Shown: piece by piece, positions 52,251-62,342 of the stretch
Position numbering within the stretch: position 1 is the stretch's first letter
Layout: every line of letters starts with the position of its first letter
Source: Ypsolopha sequella
Taxonomy: Eukaryota; Arthropoda; Insecta; Lepidoptera; Ypsolophidae
Assembly: GCA_934047225.1 (NCBI GenBank)
Contig: OW203986.1
Span: 24,431,221 to 24,495,220 of the forward strand
Direction of reading: 5' to 3'
Length of the DNA stretch: 64,000 bases
The notes under the pieces: model-generated
Databases searched by the model: none
What the model was told of the DNA's origin: nothing
What the model saw: the letters and a program-made list of their open reading frames with translations, nothing else
Made by a program: the position numbers and the translations under genes

Positions 52251-52845
52251 ATTAGCGTTTTTTTATTATAAAAAAAACCAATGATCGAGTAAACATTTTA
52301 ATTTGAACTTTTCTGTTGTTTTTGCGTCACTGCCACGTAGATTACCATAAAACTGTATTTCCTTAGTTTGTATCAAATACTGTATTAGCTTTATAGTTCC
52401 TTGCTTGATTGATAACAGCCTGAAGTATGTTTCTTGAAAATTAAGTCATCGAAAAAGGTGTTAAGAAATGGGAGCTTTTTCGATGAATACATTTTTCAAC
52501 TTGCAGTTTCAATATAAAATGTGATAAATGTGCCGTTTTTCATGACAACCTAAGCTGGACCAACAAACAAATAATAAAAAATTTAAAAACCGTTTTCCTC
52601 AAACATGTTGATTGGGCCCCTTTTCGAATCACCTCTTCATATATTTCGGGTTTATAACTTCTGTATGTCTAAATGACATGCGTAATCTCTGACACTATGG
52701 AATTAATTGCTATGAAATTAAAATTTACAAAAATTAGAGACAACTCGCCATTTTGTTTTATTGCAATATCTCAAATGAATAAATAATATTTTTAAGCCTT
52801 TTTTTGTTTTAAATAGATTATAATATATAAATAAAAAGTATTAAA

Positions 52846-52995
52846 TTAACATTATATAATTGCAGTATAGAAACGCAGAAAGAAAGGTAAATCACGATGT
52901 GAGGAGCTCTGAACCAGGAGATTTACTTTCATCCAGGATCACATCCAGATTTACTTTTCTTTCTGCGTTTCTATACTGCAATGATATAATGTTAA
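52846..52995. mobile_element. 150-bp foldback
   Basis: Arms contain TTGCAGTATAGAAACGCAGA and the complement TCTGCGTTTCTATACTGCAA, extended by TAACATTATAT/ATATAATGTTA. Noncoding. Confidence 0.75.
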
Positions 52996-53078
52996 TTTGT
53001 ATCTCCGTGCGATGGATAAATTGCCAAGTGTTCAAACATAGACATTTATTTCTATCATAGTAAAAAGTATTAATTTGT

Positions 53079-53121
53079 TTCGAAATATATTTCGGCCAAC
53101 TTGTGGCCGTCTTCAGTCGAA
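53079..53121 (-). ncRNA. Hammerhead-like motif, canonical core
   Basis: Minus strand: stem I TTCGA/TCGAA (5 bp), canonical core CTGAAGA, one extra C, stem II GGCC/GGCC with loop ACAAGTT, GAA, palindrome ATATAT, T. This is the best-preserved copy of the window. Against it: the extra base before stem II. Confidence 0.55.
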
Positions 53122-54366
53122 TAAGTAAATAAAAAAGATATTTGACATGTACATATAGATGTTGACATTGACACATAATTCTAAACTGGCGAGAAATTTA
53201 GCGAGGAATCAGAGAAAAAGGATAGAATAACCACTGACCTACACATTCCGTACTTGAGAATAACAAGGTAAATTTAATTAAACCGGAGGACAGATGGGAA
53301 AGCAGGAAATGGCAAGACGTGGGAGAAATGTGGCAAGAGGTATTTGTCAAAAGTTGTGCACTTTAAGCTAAGACACAGCCTTCCTGTGAGGGCAAGAAAT
53401 GGGTGAAGGGCCTAGGAATTTTAAGTACGGGAAAAAGAAGGGTGAGGTCTCTGTACAGCGGTAAATGCAAGAGGAAAAGATATAGAAAGTGGTGGACTGA
53501 TGGTTAGTGGTCTGATTAGGTCAAAGAAATGTCAAATGTTTCTGTGTTAAGCAGAAGGGGACGGAGATAGTATTAGTTGGTAAAAATGTAAAGAAAAGGA
53601 GGGAGAGAAAGGAAGGAGTTAGAGGCCACAGCTAAGGCAAGATGATGATAGGTGAGAGTGGGAAGTCGGCATATATTTTGAGTGGAGACGCTTTCGTAGG
53701 CCAGAAGCAACATAATAAATCACAAAAACCAATGTGTTCAGCAGACTTGTCGCCTAACATTGTATTCACCACATAGGGTCGGTGCCATTTTAGACAAAAC
53801 CAAATAAAATTATTGAGAATGAGCACGCACGATAGTAAATTATAAATAAAATAAATAGTAACCATAAACAAGGAGCGATTTATTTGTTAAAGTACAAACA
53901 ATGACAAGATAACAATGCGTTATTTACCCAGACTTATCTGTGTATTTACCAAAATATCAACATATGTGCTTTTGTGAGTAGGTATGGTTATCTTAAGAGC
54001 AGACATCATGACGTGACCAACTCAGTTGTGGGCGCGGCCAGATGTCATGCTGTTTCATTTGGCAATAATATGCATCCTCCACGAAACTTGCGAAGACAAT
54101 ACAATCGTGCCGATTACGTCGCGGACCCAAAATTTAATACTTGTTTCAGGAGAAACATGATTTTGGCAAGATTGTGGACGTTTTCAAAATTTTTTTGATT
54201 ATTATTAATCTAGATAACATTTTCGATGTTTGACTCATACTTATTCATTTAACATAAAAGCGGTCACGACGAGCTCCAACTTCCCTTCGAAATCGAACTA
54301 GCTAAAAAGCAAAAAGCTGGAATGGGACTTTTTTTTTTTTGCTTGGTCTGGTTACCTTCTTAATCC
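53122..54366. other. Intergenic stretch
   Basis: A purine-rich part (53280-53660) resembles decayed retroelement sequence but I cannot assign it. No exon. Confidence 0.4.
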
Positions 54367-54538
54367 GGGGCTCTACCGCGTAATTCTCATTTGTATCAAC
54401 TTCAAGCAAATGCATGCGAAATTCAACGCGTGCAAAAGAGATGGCATGTTAGGCATGTCGTCGCACGCACGCCAAATTTCAATCTCAAGTTGATGGTGAT
54501 ATAAATGAGAATTGCGCGGTAGACCCACCGCTCCGAAT
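54367..54538. mobile_element. Small foldback MITE B, copy 2
   Basis: GGGGCTCTACCGCGTAATTC at the left, ATTGCGCGGTAGACCC at the right. Same element as 58313-58476. About 170 bp. Confidence 0.75.
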
Positions 54539-55319
54539 CGTACTTCATACATACCATAATAACTCGCGAAAGTGGAACAATTCAATCAAATAAATTTTAG
54601 GCTTTCATTTAGACGGTCAATATGAAGTGGTGTATGTCCCTGATTTTTTCACAAACATCTTAAAGACCAGAAAAATATTTAAAATAATGAGTTTTCGCCC
54701 TAAACTAGATTACTTTTACAAGGTTTCGTTAAGTGACTTATGAACATTTAACAAGCAAAGTAAGCACATACACCACTTGGAAGTATCATCAATATTCTAA
54801 TTACCTAATTAAAACAGAATAAAAGATAACAAGTAATCAAGGCACAATTAAGGTATTCGGAAATTATTATTATTTCCAACGCAAAGGGCGAGACTCGCTC
54901 AGCACAGTTCGAACGGCGTGGGGCAAAGTGTGAGGCGCTTGTTTAGATCAGCCAGCCAAATATGCGCTTTATTGTCGCGATACGTTTCGCTTCGCATCGG
55001 AGTTGCCGTCGTCGTCCTGCACCGGGTTCTTAAGTTTAGTTGCTTTCTGCTTTTCAAATTTCTAACTGAGCTAGTATTATATCTGTGTGCCGAGTGTCAA
55101 ATGATAGTTCTTTTAAAGCAGATCACCAGTAACTAACAATCTATTATCTATTTAGGTAAAAAGCACAAAAAAACTAAATACTCCATGATTCCATTCCACT
55201 GTATTTTTCCAAAAAATTAGTCTCTAAAATAGTCTCACTAATGTTTTTCAAATATAGCAAAACAAACAACAGACTAAACCAATCACACATAAAAATCAAC
55301 AATTGTACAAAAATTGCGC
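54539..55319. other. AK2 downstream region
   Basis: Probably holds the AK2 3' UTR. A minus-strand AATAAA is at 54968-54973, some 350 bases after the stop. No other gene. Confidence 0.35.
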
Positions 55320-55709
55320 TTACTTGGGCATGTAGCCCCGAGAATAAATACGGCTCTTGAAGATGTTGTCAATCCGACTAAAGACCTCCTCAGCTGATTT
55401 AGCAGCATCGACTCTGTAGTGCAGACCTTTCCTCAGGTAGTAATCAATTAGAGGAACAGTTTGGGTGTGGTAAGTGGCCAAACGCTTTTTAAGTGCCTCT
55501 ACATTGTCATCAGAACGTTTCACAAGGGGCTCACCAGTCAAATCATCAGTCATTGGTTTCCTCGGTGGGTGGAATTCTTCATGATAGCTGCGACCACTGG
55601 AAGGGTGGATCAGACGGCCTGTGATTCTCCTTACAAGCAAGCTATCACTTATTCCAAACTCAATAACAGCATCTAAAGCAGATTTCCTTTTTGCTAATAG
55701 TTCATCTAG
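55320..55709 (-). CDS. Adk2: AK2 exon 3
   Basis: Acceptor TTTTTTCAG|CTA; 129 codons plus TAA at 55320-55322. Covers LDELLAKRK through the LID to the end [11 protein letters not shown]. Confidence 0.95.
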   Translation of the reverse strand, partial: LDELLAKRKSALDAVIEFGISDSLLVRRITGRLIHPSSGRSYHEEFHPPRKPMTDDLTGEPLVKRSDDNVEALKKRLATYHTQTVPLIDYYLRKGLHYRVDAAKSAEEVFSRIDNIFKSRIYSRGYMPK

Positions 55710-56638
55710 CTGAAAAAAGAAAACAAAACATTTTATTATCAATAAGTCATTTATTATGTCAGATGTTTTATAACCTTGCTTGAAGTTTATTAATTAATTC
55801 TTGTTATAATATATTTTAAACGTTTCACTATTAAAACAGCTTGAGAGTGTAAAATAAATAAAAAATATATTGAATGAATAATTACCTTTTCAGCTTGTGG
55901 GACAGTTCTGGGAAAGCCGTCAAGCAAGAATCCGTTCTTGCACTCAGGCTTATCCAAGTTCTGGTCAATCATGTCAACAACCATTTCATCAGACACCAGT
56001 TTGCCCTCATCCATGGTTTTCTTGAGGCGATGGCCCAATTCCGATCCTGAGGACACTTCAGCACGAAGCATATCCCCAGTAGATAAGTGGCATACACAGT
56101 ACTTTGCTTTGAGAAGAGGGGCCTAAAAAGTCAAAAAGTTATTTGTGAATACATTATCTTTCAAATGACTTACCTATGGCTATTTATAAACTACTAGCCT
56201 TTTGGCCACAGTTTCACCTGCACAAATGTAATTTAAGACTATGTCCCTGGGAAATTGCCCCCCCCTCCAGGTAAGAAACTATAGCCTATGTCCAAGTGGA
56301 GAGTCTAACCATTACATTTTTATGAATTGGTTCAGTAATTTCACAGATTACCACCCCACATACAAACAAACAAATTTTTCCTCTCTGTAAAGTACATAAA
56401 AAAGACAAGAGTGCAACGATACATTGTTTGAGTCGAAAATAGCCAAACAGTACAAAAGACGATGCAAACGCCCCCTTATCTACACTCCGACCGTAAAATC
56501 AAGTATGTAATCAGAGGTCAAAGTTTATCCACATACCTGAGTTCCTTTGCCCGATCCTGGCGGTCCCAGTAGCACGGCATTGATGCCGGTGGGTTCATTA
56601 ACCGCCCAAGGCTTAGTGGCTGTGGCTGCTGGAGCCAT
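55320..56638 (-). CDS. Adk2: Adenylate kinase 2
   Basis: Catalyses ATP + AMP to 2 ADP; AK2 is the isoform of the mitochondrial intermembrane space. Complete in three exons (56537-56638, 55886-56122, 55320-55709), all phase 0, GT-AG, 242 residues, close to the 239-241 usual for AK2. Residues 25-34 [10 protein letters not shown] are the P-loop. The AMP site includes [10 protein letters not shown] (48-57) and [10 protein letters not shown] (98-107). The LID starts near [20 protein letters not shown] (140-159), and the following RSDDN (178-182) is the conserved Arg/Asp motif. The LID has the long form and lacks the zinc cysteines of bacterial enzymes. The N-terminus [16 protein letters not shown] lacks a strong presequence, as is usual for AK2. 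AK1 and AK3 are excluded by the long LID with this wording. The gene is head to head with Nup188. Confidence 0.97.
55886..56122 (-). CDS. Adk2: AK2 exon 2
   Basis: Acceptor TTTTTAG|GCC, donor AAG|GTAAT; 79 codons. Codes the AMP-binding domain, with DGFPRT near the end. Confidence 0.95.
56160..56420. repeat. Retroelement-like sequence in AK2 intron 1
   Basis: Contains ATGTCCCTGGGAA, CCTATGTCCAAGTGGAGAG and CATACAAACAAACAAA, words common in dispersed retroelements of Lepidoptera. Similar ATGTCCCTAGGGA words are near 61165 and 61770. Confidence 0.4.
56537..56638 (-). CDS. Adk2: AK2 exon 1
   Basis: ATG at 56636-56638 (plus-strand CAT), donor CAG|GTATGT. Codes [16 protein letters not shown] and the P-loop. 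The donor cuts directly after GKGTQ. Confidence 0.95.
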
Positions 56639-57906
56639 GTTGCTGCTCTTGAGGATCTGAAGTAAACAATATCATCAAGGGTGAGGTTATAATTAGGGCC
56701 GGCGCCACCGAAGGCAAACTGAGCAGCAAGTCCTTTGAAAGTAAGTCACGTGCTGTCTATGTTATCAATTAATGATTAATTAAACTCACCGAGTAATTCG
56801 GACAAAACTAAGATTACGTTACGTTCACGAAATAGAAGCAAGACAGAAGCGCGACAGGTAGTGACGTCGGTCGATAAATGTCAAAAAGTTATACTTTGCC
56901 AAAGATCATGAGCACCGCGTTCCGAATGACAATATAATCGATTTTATCGCGTCAACGGCCATTCCGAGTCGATGTTAGCGCGATAACGATAGCCCTACAA
57001 TGGTCGCTATGACGTCATAGATGACATCATGAACGACGCCATGTTGTGCTATCATCGTCCATGCTTTATAGCGTTTGCACTGTGGGCGATCTATGAAAAG
57101 TGACAGCCGGCTGGCGGCAATTTTAAAAATAATTTATTAGGTGTTAAGAGTTTATTATTAAACCATAACTCAAAGATTGAAGTTAGAGTAAATCACTTCT
57201 TGGACCTAGTAAAGTAGTATGCCATTTGTATTTACGTAACGTAAAACAAATTCCTAAAAATTCTGTCACTTTCAAGTGTCAACGTCCATGTCGCGTTCAA
57301 AAGCGTTCCGAATGGATCATAAGTTTAAGCAGTGATGGACGCCATTGTCCATTCGGAATAACTTGATGGGCGTGAGAAGTTTGATGGTAGTGTTGGCACT
57401 ATTAGCGTCATGCGGAACGCTCTGGAGATGAGACCACTTATTTTCCACCAAAATCTTTCCCGATTCGGTCACGAACACCAACAAACGTAAACGATTGAAC
57501 TTATTTGACAGGACTAAGTAGCGTTCCGAAACACCTTAGGTTGTCCGATGAAGTAGAAGCATGGAATTATTAGTATGTACTACGTAGTACATACTAATTC
57601 CATGAGTAGAAGCATTGACTTAGATACTAATTCCATGAATAGAAGATATTATTATCTGTCAGATAAAAGTAGCTCAATGCTGGTTCCAAAACCTCAGAAT
57701 ATTTCGAGTGTTTCGCACGACGATCACAAGTTTCGAAACGGAACCTAAACAGTTACAAATTTTGTAATACAAAATAAAATAACCTCAAATGTTTATGGCG
57801 GAAGAAGCGAATAAATGACCATTTAATTGTTTTTTCTACAATATTATAAAATTTCATGTAATGACGTATCATTTTCCATGTTACTGATTTCGTTCGTGAG
57901 TCGACA
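56639..57906. promoter_or_regulatory. Shared intergenic region of AK2 and Nup188
   Basis: The two start codons are 1.27 kb apart and point away from each other, so both promoters must lie here. The AK2 side has ACTTCAG|ATCC that could be a 5' UTR splice acceptor. The middle has many ATCGAT and CGATAA words. No TATA box is obvious, in line with housekeeping promoters. A 45-bp palindrome sits at 57560-57604. Confidence 0.55.
57560..57604. repeat. 45-bp palindrome in the shared promoter region
   Basis: CATGGAATTATTAGTATGTA on the left and its complement (one base shorter) on the right, centred on CTACGTAG. A further copy of TACTAATTCCATG follows near 57627-57639. Confidence 0.8.
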
Positions 57907-57926
57907 ATGAGTGCTAATACTACTAG
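57907..57926 (+). CDS. Nup188: Nup188 exon 1
   Basis: ATG at 57907, six codons plus AG, donor AG|GTAGGC. The shift to exon 2 makes codon 7 AGT (Ser). A short first exon like this rests on the good ATG context GTCGACAATG and the in-frame join. Confidence 0.75.
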
Positions 57927-60900
57927 GTAGGCATATATTTTATCTTGGCTTCTTTCTCATCTCAGTGGTAAACACGAACGTAAAAATCTCATTTATTTCC
58001 AGTTACTGGAAGCGGCTATGGCGTTGGACTTCATCAGGAAGCCTTACGCCCGATGATTTGTTCAAAGTTCTGGATAACAAAGATGTGAAGGAGCAACTAC
58101 GCCAGGGGATAACAGGCTTTAGACCACAAAATACAAATAGTTTCTCGCAACTACAGTCCAAATATCCTGAACAGACCAAATTACTAAATGTCGTACAGAC
58201 ACTATTACATTACATAGTAAGTACGGTAGAGGTGAAAATCTAAACCAGGGATGGGCAAACATTTTCCTATGCGGGCCAATATTAATTTACGAACAGTATT
58301 ATTGGGGGACCAGGGGCTCTACCGCGTAATTCTCATTTGTATCAACTTCAAGCAAATGCATGCGAAATTCAACGCGTGCAAAAGAGATGGCATGTTAGGC
58401 GGGCGTCGTCGCACGCACGTCAAATTTCAATCTCAAGTTGATGGTGATGAAAATGAGAATTACGCGGTAGACCCCCAGGTTTTTGAATTTTTGGCCATAA
58501 TATAATTCTGTATTAAAATGTAAATATTTATATTTTCTGAAATAAAGTTATTTATTGACTCGTATAAGTTTCAACAACATTAAAAGATTTCTTATTTATG
58601 CAAAATTAAAAGATATGAACTATAGACATTTAAACCAGGTACACTATGAAATAGAGAAATTGCAGGTAATCTATAAAATAGAAACAAATATTTATTCATG
58701 TAAGCAAGCGCACAATTTAAGTGGTGGTCTGGATTGCAACCGATTGCGAGCCGGAGATGGCCTGCAGGACCTAGTTTGCCCATCCCTGATCTAAACCATT
58801 CCATTAGACCATTCCATTCCAGTTTGCTATGTAATTAATATTTTTATGGTATTTTTGCTTAGTTTACACAGGTAGAGTAGGAATTTGAGTGCAATGGTTA
58901 TAAAGTACCATTACATTACTAGCCAAATTTAAAAGATAAAAGAAAACCAGTTTAATAAATAGTTATGCAAGTTACTCTACTAAACTAGCCTTAATGTAAA
59001 CCTGCCTTTATCGTTACTAATTTGACTATTTACTTAAAAAAAACAGGTCTTCGCAATGAGGGTAGTACCTTTGGATATGGGACCCCTTCCTCCCCCTTGT
59101 GAAACAACTTTTTGATATATGAACCTCTTTGTCTCTAGGATATAGACTGCTTCCAACTGTGGGAAATTGTGAAGCACTACCTCTGTGATATTTCCTATGG
59201 AACTCCGGCAAATGCACTGAAAAATGTAGCATTTGTTGATACCAGGCCATCATTTCTACTTCCAAATGTGTGGAAGTTCTATTATGGAGAAAGGCTGTTT
59301 CTGCTTAAACTTGTCCAACACATCACTGAATTCAAAGATGATCCTTGTCACAAGTACAGAGAACAGTTTACTAAAATTATCTCCGAAATTGGACTTGAAA
59401 GCATTAGGGCATCATTGTTGGATCAGTTTGAAAAGGTAAACATATTTTGTAACTATATCCAATTTTTCGAAATTAAAAGATGGAAGGGATAACATATACC
59501 CATGTACAATTTATGTCATGATATGCAACATATTTCAACTTTAGGATATACGAAAAAAATATGTAACTTTTTGTATATCTCAGGTATGAGTAAATTTTAT
59601 CTGTTAAATCTTTTAATTCTGAATTACACTTAAATCTAATTTGGTTGTCTTGTGAAACAAACTTTACAACCTTTTTCTGTTATTTATAGGTCATATCAAC
59701 AGCACCACCTTCCAGAAAAATCCAAAATGACTTCTCAAGTGACACAGTCAGAGTGGAATGGGCTGAAAGTAATCTTAGAGAACAGCTGGCCATCTTACAG
59801 ACACTTTTACTAATAGCTAACGAACAGCCGTTTACGGCAGATGAATTCACCAAGCTCTTTGAGTTGTTCAGAAAACACAGTTTTGGTAAAAGACCGGGGT
59901 TCAGTGACTTGTTGGAAGAGAGACATAGGGAGCTGTGTTTGAGAGTTATGTATATGGAGGTCTGTCTGTTCATGGTTATTATGGATGGCCAAAAGATGTA
60001 AGTATTTGTATTAACCCTTAACCACGCCTTGTTGTTTTAAAACAACACATTTTTAAAATTTTAAATAAAATATACCAATTAAAAATTGGTAATATTGTAA
60101 TGGAAACATGATGCAACACAAATTTATTTATAAAAACTAAATATAATTATAATATTTCATCCCTATGAATTTTCAGTTTTTTTTTTTTTTTCTTTTAAAA
60201 AATACCCAAGCCTTATAAAGAGAGGTTATAGAAAATTCATTACATTTTTTTTTATATTTTTTTGAATATACTTATAGCAAAAAGTTGCTTTGTTAATGCA
60301 ATAAAAATTTAGGAAAATGTTTAAAAAAATAAATTAATAATTTAAAATAGAAAAACACATTAAGATTATTTATTTATCATTAAAACCCCCTTAGTAATAA
60401 ATATGTATTTTTTTTTTCTCATATTGTGCAATTGTTTGGCCATCACATGTATCATTTTCTTAAAAAAGGAATAATTGGGCATTTAAGGGTTAAATCAGTG
60501 AAGCATCTATTGGATTTTCAGTAAAGCTATAAAATCATGGTTGTTACAGAAATAATGTGAGCCGATGGATAGAAAATACAAAACAAATAGTAGAAAGTGA
60601 ACTGACAATGCTACAGGTAAATGAGGAACACAGTGCCATGCTGATGACCTGGATGATGCTGACTCTGCAGGTGAGAATACACAATATAGGTATTCCTGTT
60701 TTTTTTTTTTTTTTTTTTTTTTTATTTAAAGATTTACATGTTTGCATTCTGATATAAAGTAAGTAATTATGGATGTTGCTACGTAACCATAGACGAATAC
60801 AACATAATGTAATAATAACATAAAACATATTACATAGTTTAACTAGAACAAATTAAATAACTATGTATGTTTGTATCGTAACATAAGATTTTTTAATGTA

Positions 60901-62283
60901 GCAAGAACGCAATTTCAATTTGTGAGCTTCAGATTTAAAGAGGCCTATAGCCCATAAATAAATCTTCCTATCGCCTAGCTAAGTAAATCGCCTAGCTAAG
61001 AGAAAGTATAAAATAACAAATATAAGAAAGATAATGTTGTTATTCAACTACACAAATAAGAGGAAGTGTGAGTTTGTTGGATCCGATTCTTGTTTTTTTT
61101 TTCTAATACGAAGCTACATTTTTACTGAGTGCTAAAGGCTATAGCTTGTTCCCTTGGAACGGGCAGTTCCCTAGGGACATAACCATTAATTACATTTACG
61201 TGGGTATCTCTCACTACAAATTATTATGGTAATTATTTTGCTGTTAAAGCTGTCATATTGTGCCATAACTTGCCTATCGCTATTAAGCGTGCTCCCTCAG
61301 CGCCTGTCTTCAAAAGATTACTTAAGGATCTTTTCTTTCTTCATAAATGTTTGTTAAATCCCTACTTCTGCTACTTATATTTATTTACCTTTGGTTTATG
61401 TATTATATTATTTATTTTTGTTATATATTTGTGTATATATTTATCATATTCTAAATATTTGTGTGTAAAATGTTTTACTTGTGTATTTATTTCAGGTATT
61501 TGCTATCCATTTAATAACTATTGTTTATTTTGTGCACCACCTTCGCATTATTTTTTCCAACAATTAGTTTCCACCCAAAGGTGGAAGAGATCGCTATAAG
61601 TGATAAGGCCGCCAATTTTTACCTTCTTTCATAAGTTTGTTCTTTTAACTGATTTATTTATTTTGGTCTACAATAAAGACTATTTGTCTTGTCTTGTAAT
61701 CTCTGGTATAAATGATTCGATTTTAAAATTCTTTCTCTATTGTAATGGTTAGACACTTGACTTGGACATTTCCCTAGGGACATAGACATGGGTCAGAAAA
61801 ATAAAATAATTTTCATAATAACCAAAAGTCAGAGTCACATTCTATAAAATTAAAAGATTCGATAGGACTACTAAAAATTAAACCAACGTGGGGGAAACCG
61901 CAGGCGAAAAATAGTTTCAAATTAATAGATTTAAAAAATATTTTAGCCAAATCACAAGCAAATCATCAACATGTCTCTGAGAATTCAGTCTTCAAATCTT
62001 TTACTGTACATAATTATCTTACCTCTCCTGCTCGTTAATCAATCTAGTTTACCTTGGGTGTTTTTGACTTAAGAGACATTCAGAGCAGTTTTCATAATCT
62101 TTAATTTTCAGAGTGACCAACACGCCAGAATGTTTGAAAACCACTACCAACATTTTGGTGCCACAGCATTGAAACTGCACGTCTTCGAATTTCTACATCT
62201 TTTGTTGAATACCACTACTTTCTCTGTAAGTACTATTTATCATTTTCTTTTCATCATCGTCATTGTCAACGTCATCGTCATCG

Positions 62284-62342
<59 letters not shown>

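Noticed and set aside
55461..56126. Plus-strand frames over AK2
   Set aside because: Shadows of AK2 exons, which match the family along their whole length.
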